This document shows, in pieces, positions 8,724-20,258 of a stretch of DNA of 64,000 nt. Numbering within the stretch: the stretch's first letter is position 1; the number at the start of each line of letters is the position of its first letter. A program made the translations under genes and the position numbers. Below the pieces are notes generated by a model that was not told where the DNA came from, searched no databases, and saw nothing but the letters and a program-made list of their open reading frames with translations. The DNA is from Alicyclobacillus fastidiosus (lineage in GTDB: Bacteria > Bacillota > Bacilli > Alicyclobacillales > Alicyclobacillaceae), in NCBI RefSeq assembly GCF_026651875.1, contig NZ_CP104067.1, positions 558,001 to 622,000 of the forward strand. The letters are read 5' to 3'.

Positions 8724-9521
8724 ATGAGTGATTGGAAGCAGTCGTTTTTAGAATCAATTCAACAAGGTGTAGTTGAAGGTGTGGTTAAGGCGTTGGATTC
8801 ACAGTCAACCACACATGGAGGAACAGCACCCTCGAAAATTAAAAATGATGCAATTAAATTACTGCGAAAGACGAACTCAGATACGCTGTACCCGCTAATA
8901 CTGCAATTATGCGGTCATGAAAACCCAACCGCACAAGAAGTTGGAGCGATTTGCTTAACTGATTTTTATCGAAGCCAATCATCTGAAGTCAATCGTGTAT
9001 TGTATCGATTGGCAGACAGTGATAATTGGGAAGTTCGAGAATGGGTAGCAAGTGCTTGTGGTTTGGTTTTAGAAAAGCACTTTCATGACTACTTCCCTGT
9101 CATGGCGGAGTGGTCAAGGGACGTATCGGAAAACATACGACGTGCGGTTGTTCTTGCCATGATGTATGCGGGAAAGAGTCGGAATCCTGAATTTATTGAC
9201 CCATTTTTAGACATATTAGAGCCCCTTCTTTCTGACCGTTCACGATATGTAAGAGATAACCTTGGTCCATTTGCAATTGGCAATGCACTTATAAAATATT
9301 ACCCAACGCAAGTGTTAAAACGATTAGACACATGGGTGAATGATGAGGATGAGCAAGTTCGGTGGAACATTGCAATGATTTTCTCAGCCGCAGAAGGTGC
9401 AAAGTTTGCCCATGAATCCCAACAGGTATTTGATATTCTCTCGTCGGACGAGCGTCCATACGTGAAAAAAGCTGTGAGTAAAGCAATAAAAAACATCAGT
9501 AAAAGGACGACTGGTTCTTGA
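8724..9521 (+). CDS. HEAT-repeat protein
   Basis: 265 residues built from helical pairs of HEAT type (DNWEVREWVASACGLVL, VSENIRRAVVLAMMYAG, DEQVRWNIAMIFSAAEGAK), with a C-terminal DERPYVKKAVSKAI helix. The layout resembles AlkD-like DNA alkylation-repair or armadillo-type scaffold proteins. I cannot place catalytic residues with certainty, so the function is open. ATG at 8724 with GAGGTTATC upstream. It lies between R4 and R5; its stop is only a few bases before R5. Confidence 0.75.
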   Translation: MSDWKQSFLESIQQGVVEGVVKALDSQSTTHGGTAPSKIKNDAIKLLRKTNSDTLYPLILQLCGHENPTAQEVGAICLTDFYRSQSSEVNRVLYRLADSDNWEVREWVASACGLVLEKHFHDYFPVMAEWSRDVSENIRRAVVLAMMYAGKSRNPEFIDPFLDILEPLLSDRSRYVRDNLGPFAIGNALIKYYPTQVLKRLDTWVNDEDEQVRWNIAMIFSAAEGAKFAHESQQVFDILSSDERPYVKKAVSKAIKNISKRTTGS

Positions 9522-9524
9522 ACA

Positions 9525-9590
9525 TTGGGGGCTTATACGATAGATGGCATCGGCTCCCTTCTTCAGCTATCGGGCAGGAATATGCAGGAA
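9525..9590 (+). repeat. cassette-type repeat R5
   Basis: TTGGGGGCTTATACGATAG, CATCGGCTCCCTT and CAGCTATCGGGCAG follow the same order as R1, including the GGGGGC/GCTCCC hairpin. GGGCAG is at 9572-9577, 56 bp before the next start. Confidence 0.7.
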
Positions 9591-9633
9591 GCTGTTGTGA
9601 TCAAAGCTCATGACAGGTGCGGGAGGTTCTTAT

Positions 9634-10170
9634 ATGTTAGAGCATGACTTCCATGTTCAAAACATGACCCAGTTAGAGGCGTTGAGGGAGATCAGTCTTG
9701 TCTTTTCTTCGCTACAATACGATTTCTGGCTGCGTGGGGGATGGGCAATAGATTTTCTGTTGGGGAGAGTTACTCGGCTCCATGATGATGTTGACCTGGT
9801 TACTTGGGTACATTACCGAGACAAAATAGAACAAAGCCTGAGGGAAACAGGCTATGAACAGATTCCTGTCAGAGAACCATTCAACGGTCGGCAGTCTGAT
9901 TTTCGAAAAGACACCGTTGATCTGACGATTTGTTATATCACCCGTTCGGAGGATGGCAGCATTATACTGAACGATTTACCAGAATGGGTGTGGAGATCCG
10001 ATTCGTTACTAGAGCATAGGTTTGTATTGAATGGTATATCAGCACATGTGTTAAGTCCTCAACAGCTTCTTGAAGAAAAAGAGGTCTACCAACAAATTGG
10101 ACGGATACCTCGCCCAAAGGACGCAGAAAGCAAAAAGCTATTACACCGTATCATAGAGCAGTCCGTGTAA
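9634..10170 (+). CDS. aminoglycoside/lincosamide-type nucleotidyltransferase
   Basis: 178 residues with the nucleotidyltransferase signature LRGGWAIDFLLG followed by HDDVDLV, the GG...DxD metal-binding arrangement of ANT(2'')/LinB-like enzymes that adenylylate antibiotics. A later DLTICY adds the third acidic position. It could confer resistance or act on another hydroxyl substrate. Start: ATG 9634 preceded by GGGAGG with a 7-base spacer; an upstream ATG at 9610 lacks this. It stands alone between R5 and R6. Confidence 0.83.
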   Translation: MLEHDFHVQNMTQLEALREISLVFSSLQYDFWLRGGWAIDFLLGRVTRLHDDVDLVTWVHYRDKIEQSLRETGYEQIPVREPFNGRQSDFRKDTVDLTICYITRSEDGSIILNDLPEWVWRSDSLLEHRFVLNGISAHVLSPQQLLEEKEVYQQIGRIPRPKDAESKKLLHRIIEQSV

Positions 10171-10172
10171 CG

Positions 10173-10258
10173 CTTGGACAAGACACAGCCTACATGTGTC
10201 GGATAAATATTCACCGCGTACACAACGTCGTTGTTGCGTTCTCGGGCAGTTTAGTTGA
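10173..10258 (+). repeat. cassette-type repeat R6
   Basis: It starts at the stop codon (TAACGCTTGGAC, compare R3) and ends TTGTTGCGTTCTCGGGCAG (GGGCAG 10244-10249), 64 bp before the next start. Confidence 0.65.
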
Positions 10259-10313
10259 ATACCACGGCATAGCATAGTAGTACAGATATTACGAGCTTCT
10301 TAGGGGGGAATTT

Positions 10314-10715
10314 ATGTCTTTTCAGTTTTTGAAATTTGATCGGTTGGCTGGTGAAGATATCGACTTAATTATTGACGAAAAAGTTCCAGCTGACGAAGCA
10401 AAGGGATGGGTTCCAGCATATAAGTACAACATTGTTTTACATAATACCACTACCATTGTCGGGCAAATTGATATTCGGATAGGATATCAAGAAAGCCTAT
10501 ATTTCGGCGGGCATATTGGATATACAGTGCTTGAAAAATACCGCGGGAATCATTTTGCGGGGAAAGCATGTTTGTTGCTCAAACAAGTGGCATTACAGCA
10601 TGGAATGGACAAAGTCATCGTTACATGTAACCCAGACAACTATCCATCTCGAAAGACTTGCGAATATGTTGGTGCAGTCTTACGTGAGATTGTAAATCTG
10701 CCCCCTCATAATGAT
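10314..10715 (+). pseudogene. GNAT acetyltransferase truncated by ISb
   Basis: About 134 residues of a GNAT-fold N-acetyltransferase: IGYTVLEKYRGNHFAGKACL forms the acetyl-CoA loop and TCNPDNYPSRKTCEYVGAVL the last helix-strand unit. The frame then enters ISb at 10716 and gains an unrelated tail ending at 10766. The final strand after LPPHND is lost. AGGGGGGAATTT precedes the ATG. It is the last unit of the cassette-like run. Confidence 0.82.
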
Positions 10716-12605
10716 ATAGCCTCTCGGCATTTGGTTTTTATTGGTCTCTCAAGGTTTTGGACCTAGAGAGATTTTCATTTGCCCCCACGTTCCCTCCATA
10801 TGCCGAGGGTACTGAATTGGAAATTCAAATACGAATTCGGAACAAAGTATGCTGGAACATCAAATAACACTTGACTTTTTGGAATCATCCCAATAATCAC
10901 CGAGAAGGGCTTAGCCGTCCTATCTCATCCATATTGGGGTTGTGTTATGTTACCTATCCTTCGGTCTCACCAACAGTATCAATCGTTCATTGAGGAACGT
11001 CTTCGCCTGCACTACTCGAATGGCTCACTGTTGTTCATCGCCAAAGACTGGGCGCTCGTAGCAAAATTTTGGGTCACAGATCTCTCTGACACCTTCCAGT
11101 GCGTCAAAGGTACTTACTCGTGTCGTGGTCCCCAATCCATTGACCCTGCGAACCTACTCCGTTCCTACCTTCTCATGCTTGAGGTTGGAGAACCATCCAT
11201 CACGAAGTGGGTGAACCAGCTCCGCCGCTGCCCGTTATACGCTATCCTCAGTGGTTTTGAGTATGGTCACACCCCGGGCGTAGGTACGTTCTACGATTTC
11301 TTTGGGCGGCTATGGAATCACGTTTCTCCCAACATTGCATCTAGGCGAAGACTTAGTCGAAAGAAACCCAAGAGAGGAAAAAAGGGAGAAAAGGCGCCCA
11401 CTACCAATCCAAAGAGAATTGCCAAACTCATATCTCAATTGCAAAGACGTACAGCCATTCGTTCACAGCCTTTTGACGTGCTGCTTCGCCTCTTCCAACA
11501 ACAATTTCTCTCTGTCTCCTCTTCACTTGGTTTGTTAGGAAATGTACATGCCCTGTCCATCGCTGGTGACGGTATGCCCGTGCAAACAGCAGCCCAGATT
11601 CGTAGCAAGCGAATTTGTTCCTGTCGTGACCAGGGAAAAAATCAGTGCTCCTGTCATCGCCAGTTCTCACAACCAGACTGCGACATGGGCTGGGACAGCT
11701 ACCGAAATAAGTTTTACTTCGGCTACCACTTATACAGCCTTGTCGCTGCGGATAGCCCTTACGACCTACCGATTTACCCTAGGCTACAAAGGGCTTCCCG
11801 ACACGATGCCACATCTTGGGTCGTGAGTGCCCGTGAGTTCAAGGCATACTTCCGAGAATACACCTGGGACAGGGTTCTTCTTGACGCTGCACATGATGCC
11901 ATGGCGATTTACGAGTATCTAAGGTCACAAAAGATTACACCGTTCATCGACATGAATCAGCGCAACACGGGCAACAAGAAATACAAAGACGATATGATGA
12001 TCTCTCGAAATGGGGTTCCGATTTGCAAGAAAGGGCTGGAGATGAGAGACCGTGGATACGACAGCTCAAGAGCCCGTCGCAAATATCACTGTCCGCTTGT
12101 CGTAAAGGGAGTGGTGACATGCGACACGCCATGCTCCGTTTCACCTTACGGAAGATGTGTCCACACATACACCAAGGATAATCCCCGCTTGTTTCCACCC
12201 GTCGCTCGCAACAGCAACGAGTGGACCAATATCTACAAACGCAGAACCACCTGCGAACGCAGCAACAAGCGAGCAAAAGAGGATTACCACCTCGAAGCCG
12301 CCAAGCATCGCAGCACCATGATGTGGACCATCCGGGTCTATGGCATTGCAATGTGTCAACACATTGACGCTTGGTACCAAGAGAGCAACCTGGACCTAAA
12401 GCCAATGCTCTTGTCAGCTTGAGAACACCCCAATCATACCATCTCCAGCGATGACTTTTTAAAAATCCCATCGTCATCGCTTTGTTTGCTATACCCTTTT
12501 TCAAGGAACCTTGCCGAACAACCATGAAGCCGATGGTTACCAGTTCATTTCTGGAAATTCATCTGGTTCATGTAATTTTCTAACCATCCAATACCGAGAG
12601 GCTAT
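10716..12605 (+). mobile_element. ISb copy 1 (1890 bp), flanks without target duplication
   Basis: Terminal inverted repeats ATAGCCTCTCGGCATTTGG (left) and, read on the other strand, ATAGCCTCTCGGTATTGG (right) bound the element; the same 1890 bp recurs at 58231-60120. There the flanks are TGCT on both sides. Here the left flank is TGAT and the right TACA, so the target duplication is missing, as expected after recombination between two ISb copies or an adjacent deletion. Confidence 0.9.
10947..12422 (+). CDS. DDE transposase of ISb
   Basis: 491 residues. An N-terminal helical domain (DPANLLRSYLLMLEVG...) resembles IS4/IS1182-type transposases. The catalytic triad candidates are D in IAGDGMPV, D in LLDAAHD and E in TTCERSNKR. 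A cysteine/histidine cluster (CSCRDQGKNQCSCHRQ) lies between the first two, perhaps a zinc site. The family is uncertain (IS1182-like or an ISNCY group). It differs from the second copy by one residue (D versus N in LEMRDRGYD) and at least one silent change. Confidence 0.85.
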   Translation: MLPILRSHQQYQSFIEERLRLHYSNGSLLFIAKDWALVAKFWVTDLSDTFQCVKGTYSCRGPQSIDPANLLRSYLLMLEVGEPSITKWVNQLRRCPLYAILSGFEYGHTPGVGTFYDFFGRLWNHVSPNIASRRRLSRKKPKRGKKGEKAPTTNPKRIAKLISQLQRRTAIRSQPFDVLLRLFQQQFLSVSSSLGLLGNVHALSIAGDGMPVQTAAQIRSKRICSCRDQGKNQCSCHRQFSQPDCDMGWDSYRNKFYFGYHLYSLVAADSPYDLPIYPRLQRASRHDATSWVVSAREFKAYFREYTWDRVLLDAAHDAMAIYEYLRSQKITPFIDMNQRNTGNKKYKDDMMISRNGVPICKKGLEMRDRGYDSSRARRKYHCPLVVKGVVTCDTPCSVSPYGRCVHTYTKDNPRLFPPVARNSNEWTNIYKRRTTCERSNKRAKEDYHLEAAKHRSTMMWTIRVYGIAMCQHIDAWYQESNLDLKPMLLSA

Positions 12606-12678
12606 TACACACGAACGTCCCCTAAAGAGGGCTTAATCACACTAACCGAGTTCACTTTTGAGGTGCAATACAGCAAAA

Positions 12679-12838
12679 GGGGTGTCCCAAAAGTCAATTT
12701 TGGATTTTTGAAGCCCCACTTTGATTAAGAATTCCTTAAAACAAAAAGCCTCCATCTCCACTTTCACTGTGGATTTGGAGGCTTTTCTATATGATGTTGG
12801 GACTGGATGATTTGGTACGACCCTTTTGGGACAGCCCC
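12679..12838. mobile_element. 160-bp MITE-like element with IS1182-type ends and internal terminator
   Basis: Ends GGGGTGTCCCAAAAG and, on the other strand, GGGGCTGTCCCAAAAGG form an imperfect terminal inverted repeat of the IS1182 kind (compare TGTCCGA in ISa and ISc). There is no coding capacity. The centre holds a strong hairpin (12744-12786: AAAGCCTCCA / TGGAGGCTTT with flanking A and T runs) able to terminate transcription both ways. I see no target duplication. Confidence 0.7.
12744..12786. terminator. bidirectional terminator inside the MITE-like element
   Basis: AAAAAGCCTCCA and TGGAGGCTTTT pair around a loop that has its own short CCAC...GTGG stem. The A-rich left side and T-rich right side suit termination on both strands. 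It lies downstream of the PEP-synthase-like pseudogene on the minus strand. Confidence 0.75.
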
Positions 12839-12858
12839 TTCGCCGATGCGTCATGGAT

Positions 12859-15541
<2,683 letters not shown>

Positions 15542-15655
15542 CCATTCCGTCTTTACACTATAGATACCATTTTATATTTTTCGGTTTCCAGACAAATGCC
15601 ATGAGTTACATAGATGAACATAGGACTTTGCTTGCGCATGGATTGCCATCAACCG

Positions 15656-16029
15656 CTAAATCTTCTTGATCTTCTCTGCCCGAATCTCCTTTATTCTCTG
15701 ATGCCCTTGGGGTAAGAGTTTTCGAATATCCTCTTGCAAGAGCGGACTGACACGAGCAACTTCGGCTTTGACTTGCTCAAATGCCAAACGAATTTGGCCC
15801 AACGGATCTTCACTTGGCTCCTCGAGCCGGTCAAACTTCTCAGATACTCGCCCCATAACCGTCTCGATAACGGCCGATGCGATTTCCTCTTTCCCAGAGA
15901 AATACTGATAAATTGTTTTCTTGCTCAACCGATTGTCTCCGCCAAGTCACTTATCGTGACACTCTTGTATCCGCGAGTGTTGAACAGTTCATCGGCAGCC
16001 TGTAGAATTCGTAAACGATTGGAATCCTG
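15656..16029 (-). pseudogene. TetR-family regulator, frameshifted and shortened
   Basis: The helix-turn-helix reads ILQAADELFNTRGYKSVTIS, DLAETIG, then a one-base loss (GGTTGAGC; ATG AGC expected), then MSKKTIYQYFSGKEEIAS. The downstream ligand domain stops after AEKIKKI, so the joined protein would have only about 120 residues compared with about 190 usually. It is divergent to the secreted-protein genes at 16.2 kb and follows the PEP-synthase-like gene. The same frameshift occurs in the right arm. Confidence 0.8.
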
Positions 16030-16193
16030 TTATACCCGTGTTCACGCTAGGGCATCGTTAGAAGAATAAGACAAACGCCTTGGAAATATCGAGTGTCTCT
16101 TTAATGTCGTTCTATTGATCTCGGCTATACACATAAACGACGTTTTCAGGGGCATCCTTCCTTTTGAAGATAAATATTTCAAGGGGGAAGCAT

Positions 16194-16738
16194 ATGAGAA
16201 CATTAACAAAAGTCATCTCAAGTCTTGTCCTATGTAGCTCAATCAGTAGTGTATCACCCGTGTTTGCTGCTGGCACGCAAGCAGATCAACAAAAAGGGCA
16301 TATCGAATTTCGCGTTGGTTCCTCAAAATCCACGACGATTGCTGGCGCTCGTGTGATTGTCATCAATCACGAAGGGGAAATTGTTGACTCTGGGCTAACT
16401 AATACGCGTGGCGTTTGGGACACCTCTGTACCTCTCTACGAAATGAAGTGGAATCAGGGATTTGATGCCAAAGGCGTGGTGAATGCGGTTGTCCTTGCAA
16501 ACGGCTATAACGAACAAGCTGTTTTTGTTGTTCCGAACAGTCTAAATACTGTACAACCTGTAGTCTTACAACCAATTGTTCCAAATGGTCGTAATCAACC
16601 CTCCCAATCACTCGGAAACTTTAGCATTCATGACTTAAAACTGTATGTGGACCATTATGCAGAAGAATTAAACCTCAAAAAACAACCTCCAATTCCGGGC
16701 GACCCGGGAATGCGCCATGGAGTCCAGAACAGCGATAG
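16194..16738 (+). CDS. secreted protein of unknown function, frameshift near its end
   Basis: ATG 16194 follows AAGGGGGAAGCAT. A signal peptide (basic start, hydrophobic ISSLVLCSSISSVSPVFA, cleavage near AGT) is followed by a beta-rich domain like carboxypeptidase regulatory modules (GARVIVINHEGEIVDSGLTN, then a strand-rich stretch). In the current frame it overlaps the next gene by 100 bases. One added G in the CCCGGGAA run gives GDPGNAPWSPEQR and a stop at 16736-16738, just before the next gene's ribosome binding site. It was probably co-transcribed with the SpoIID-like gene. Confidence 0.7.
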
Positions 16739-16749
16739 GAGGAAAACGC

Positions 16750-17367
16750 ATGATACAAAGTTTACGGTCCGCTTTGTTCGTAATTTGTACCGTAATGGGT
16801 CTCGTACTTTCACTGCCTGTTCACGCGAGCGCGCAAACACAAACGATTTATAATACGGCGTATCCTTCCACGATCCGTGTCGCCATCAGATCGTATAATA
16901 ACCCAGTCGGTCCGATTCTTTATGTTCAAACACTTGGGTTTGAAGAGTATTGCGAAGATGTTTTACCAAACGAATGGATGCCAAGTTGGGACCCGCAAGC
17001 CTTGCAAGCCGGTGCCATTGCGATAAAGATGTTCGCATGGTATCACACCCTGCACCCTGTTACAGAAAATGGACTTACATATGATGTAGACAATACGACT
17101 AACTTTCAAGAATTTAAGTACCTTAGTGGGCGTCCTGAAACCGACCTCGCTCTTCAAGAAACATGGAACATGGTGTATGTCCCCACCGACGGTACAATTA
17201 AAGAATTAGACTATCGGATGGGAGTTCCGAATTCAGATAATAGTTGGTTCGACGGGACATATGTAATGTCTCAATGGGGGTCTCAATATTGGGCAGGCAC
17301 AGCGAAACTCCCCTTTGAAAGCATTCTGAATATGTATTATCCAGGATACGCACTAAAATTTGTATAA
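16750..17367 (+). CDS. secreted SpoIID-domain protein
   Basis: 205 residues: a signal peptide (MIQSLRSALFVICTVMG... HASAQ), then a SpoIID-like domain (YCEDVLPNEWMPSWDPQAL, QAGAIAIKMFAWYH, FDGTYVMSQWGSQYWA). SpoIID proteins are lytic transglycosylases that remodel peptidoglycan during engulfment; this short secreted homologue may act on the cell wall. The catalytic Glu is plausibly the one in DVLPNEW. GGAGGAAAACGC precedes the ATG. Its partner in the right arm is split by ISb. Confidence 0.8.
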   Translation: MIQSLRSALFVICTVMGLVLSLPVHASAQTQTIYNTAYPSTIRVAIRSYNNPVGPILYVQTLGFEEYCEDVLPNEWMPSWDPQALQAGAIAIKMFAWYHTLHPVTENGLTYDVDNTTNFQEFKYLSGRPETDLALQETWNMVYVPTDGTIKELDYRMGVPNSDNSWFDGTYVMSQWGSQYWAGTAKLPFESILNMYYPGYALKFV

Positions 17368-17470
17368 CGAATACAAGAGACAGCATCCACACCTAAAGCA
17401 CGGACGGTTGCCTGAAAACGGACGTCCTTTTAAAACCGTTGGTTATTAAACTATCGATCTCAAAAACCTA

Positions 17471-17974
17471 TTGGCGTGTTGGTACAAGGAATTATTTCCC
17501 GACATGCCCCATACGATGCTTGCGCTTCAGCAAGATAAACAACATAACGAGCACATTGCGGATGGGGTGAAATCCTCTGAGCTAATTCGTTTGGTCACAA
17601 AGGGGAGCGCGCTTCAACCGCATCCTGGAGTGAATACACTTTGGCTGATTCCACAATCCGCATATCGTCCGTTTACGATTGTCAATTATCTACCCCATTG
17701 TCTCGTTTATTACTACCCCGTTGCAGACGAGTTTCTCCCTGGCGGCATCGCTCAAACCCAGATGATGCAAGTGGCTGCTCTTCACAAAGCTCTTGGCGAT
17801 GCTCAACGGATTCGATTACTTACTCTTGTCCGTCATTCCGCAAAATCGCTTGGTGAACTTACAAATACGCTAAACGCCACCAAATCAAATGTTCACCATC
17901 ACCTTACGCTCTTACGCACCGTAGGATTGGTTCAAGTTGAAGATGGTGTGTATTCGATTAACCCCACCAATTGT
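17471..17974 (+). pseudogene. ArsR-type winged-helix regulator fragment
   Basis: The segment LHKALGDAQRIRLLTLVRHS, LGELTNTLNATKSNVHHHLT, LLRTVGLVQVEDGVYSIN is a clear ArsR/HTH_20 winged helix. It is preceded by about 100 residues of a DUF5937-like region whose beginning is missing (TTG start, no clear ribosome site). After SINPTN the frame runs into MFS transporter sequence read in another frame, so a deletion joined this regulator to the transporter. Confidence 0.7.
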
Positions 17975-18311
17975 TCTGTCATTCACAAAGAACCCATCCG
18001 TGATTTTCCTGATTCAGATTTTCATTGGTGTATTATTAGTGGCTTGGAATGTACAGTCGGTCACGCTGCGTCAACTGTTGATTCCAGATCAGTTGCTTGG
18101 GCGTAGTTCGAGTGCATTTCGTTTGTCGGCATGGGTTTCAATCCCATTAGGGGATGGGCTTGCAGGCATACTGGGTCAGCATTTTGGAACCCAGATTTAT
18201 TTTATCTTGGCTGGATGTGTACTCTTTATCGTCGCTGTCTTAACGATTTGCGTGAGACTTGAGCAGGTCATTCCGTCCACAAATCCTAATGCTGTAGCCA
18301 ATGGGACATAA
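17975..18311 (+). pseudogene. MFS transporter, C-terminal fragment
   Basis: Two or three transmembrane helices from the end of a major facilitator transporter (FLIQIFIGVLLVAWNVQSV, RQLLIPDQLLGRSSSAFRL, FGTQIYFILAGCVLFIVAVL). The RQLLIPDQLLGR stretch is characteristic of MFS_3-type exporters of the enterobactin/macrolide group. The first 300 or so residues are gone; the fragment is fused to the ArsR remnant, probably from an original arsR-MFS pair. Confidence 0.7.
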
Positions 18312-18364
18312 AGGGAAATCCCCTTGCGCCGCCAGCACTATACTTCAACGAGGCTTCTTGCGCA

Positions 18365-20041
18365 TTACGGTTTTCCGGGCCCTAATAGCAGAGTTTCCGA
18401 TTGCTTTTTCGTCTTTTGTGGTCTACGCCGCCCTTCACGAATTGCCCGTTCTTTTTTACTTGCATAAAACCATATACCTACCCAAGCGATTGCGCACAAA
18501 ATAGTAGATACGAAAAACGTATCATTCATCCCTTGCACATATCCTTGATTAGAAATCAGGCCATACATCAATTCACGAGCAGCGTTAAGCGCTTGGACAG
18601 CGGTCATCCCCTGAGATTCAAACATATTCTGCATTTTAAGCAGACTTTGTCCTTGGTATGTAGTGGGACTCACCATCCATGCTAACTGCGTTGTATGTAA
18701 GGTCGCCTGAGTAGTCATATACGAGGTTAAAATTGCTGTTCCAAGTGATGAAGAAACTTGTCGCACAGTGTTTGTCATAGCGGTGCCTTGGCTTACTAAC
18801 TTAATAGGTACCGTGTTCATCCCAGCAGTCATAATCGGCATCATTGTCATCCCCATGCCAATACTTCTAATAATATACAGCCATTGAATATGGGCCGAAC
18901 TTGTTTGTAATCCAAGCGTAGTAAATCCGTAAGTAGAGAGAGTTATCACCAACAACCCGATTAACCCAAGGGGACGAGCTCCAATTTTATCGAATAATTT
19001 CCCACTGATTGGCATCATTACTGCTGTCGCCAGTGCAGCCGGGGTCATGAATAGGCCAGTTCGTACTGCGGTGTATCCCATTATGTCCTGGAGGTATAGT
19101 GGTAGTAAGAAAATCCCCACAAACATTGCTGTGAAAATAATGGAGCTAATAACCAGACTCATGCTGAACATGTAATTGTTTAACACGCTAAGGTTAAGCA
19201 TTGGATTTTCAACTTTTAACTCTGTGATTATAAAAAGCACGAGAAAGACAATCCCAATCATGAGAGAGAGAACTACAGTACTTGATTTCCATCCATCCGA
19301 AGAAACCTCATTAAAACCATAAAGCAGGCTAAAGAATCCAATTGTCGAAAAGACCAGACCCCAAATATCTAACTTGCCCTTTTGTTCATGAGGAAAATCA
19401 TAGAGCGAAAAATAACCAAGCAAAACTGCTGCGATCCCGATTGGTACATTGATGTAGAAAATCAATCTCCAACTTGCATAATCAACAAAGTATCCACTTA
19501 ATACTGGCCCAATGGCGGGAGCTACCATCATCGCAATCCCAAATATACCCATAATAGTCCCTCGACGCTCTGGTGGGAAAATACGATAAATCATGGACAT
19601 TGCAACAGGCTGCATGAAGGCTCCACCTACACCTTGAATAATTCTGAAAAATAAAATTGAACTTAAATTCCATGACATTCCACATAAAGCGGATCCAATT
19701 GTAAAAATTGCAAGAGAGAACAAAAATAACTGTCTTGATCCAAATCGATCTGTTAACCACCCTGATATGGGAATCAGAACTCCTAGGGTCAACATATATG
19801 CTGTTAACACCCATTGAATTTGAGCTGTGGTTGTATTTAAATCATTTTCCATGGTTGGTATCGCGACATTTACGATACTAGTGTCCAAAATAGCCATAAA
19901 TACTCCAAGGATAATGATAACCATTTGCAAAACTGGAGATTTTATGTTGTGAATTTCATACTGGTGCTTACCCGAGCTTTCCACGTTATCAAATCCTTTC
20001 TGAAACATAGCTTCTACGGTAATGCACAGCCTTATCCGCAC
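18365..20041 (-). CDS. DHA2-family drug:H+ antiporter (EmrB/QacA type, 14 TM)
   Basis: A multidrug exporter in the cytoplasmic membrane. The open frame has 558 residues, but GTG at 19984 (AAAGGA nine bases upstream) would give 539 and starts ESSGKHQYE; I prefer that start. Motifs: LDTSIVNVAIPTM in TM1, motif A GWLTDRFGSRQLF, motif C region APAIGPVLSGYF and WRLIFYINVPIGI, with helices continuing to a basic C-terminus. The gene looks intact in both arms. It has its own upstream region of about 200 bp. Confidence 0.93.
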   Translation of the reverse strand: MRIRLCITVEAMFQKGFDNVESSGKHQYEIHNIKSPVLQMVIIILGVFMAILDTSIVNVAIPTMENDLNTTTAQIQWVLTAYMLTLGVLIPISGWLTDRFGSRQLFLFSLAIFTIGSALCGMSWNLSSILFFRIIQGVGGAFMQPVAMSMIYRIFPPERRGTIMGIFGIAMMVAPAIGPVLSGYFVDYASWRLIFYINVPIGIAAVLLGYFSLYDFPHEQKGKLDIWGLVFSTIGFFSLLYGFNEVSSDGWKSSTVVLSLMIGIVFLVLFIITELKVENPMLNLSVLNNYMFSMSLVISSIIFTAMFVGIFLLPLYLQDIMGYTAVRTGLFMTPAALATAVMMPISGKLFDKIGARPLGLIGLLVITLSTYGFTTLGLQTSSAHIQWLYIIRSIGMGMTMMPIMTAGMNTVPIKLVSQGTAMTNTVRQVSSSLGTAILTSYMTTQATLHTTQLAWMVSPTTYQGQSLLKMQNMFESQGMTAVQALNAARELMYGLISNQGYVQGMNDTFFVSTILCAIAWVGIWFYASKKERAIREGRRRPQKTKKQSETLLLGPGKP

Positions 20042-20258
20042 TTATACACAGAAAATTATATTTTTTCCACCTTTATGGATATGCGTTTCTCCATCAACTA
20101 CATTCATTTCTTCTTGCCTTGGACCCCATAAATGTGAATCAAGAAAAGAATTACTTTACCTTTTTGTGAAGTTAATTAGTTATAATACAATTGCTAAGAC
20201 AGAAGACTAGCTAACAGAGAGATAATCGGTCTCTGACTCAATAAATCACTCCTTTCAC

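Noticed and set aside
3286..10258. Integron with attC sites
   Set aside because: The repeats lack the GTTRRRY/RYYYAAC cores and no tyrosine integrase is visible, so I describe only a cassette-like arrangement.
3286..10258. CRISPR array
   Set aside because: Repeat copies are diverged, 600-900 bp apart and separated by genes; no cas genes.
11944..12525. 193-residue antisense ORF in ISb
   Set aside because: Shadow of the transposase on the other strand, with unlikely Trp/Cys/Arg-rich composition.
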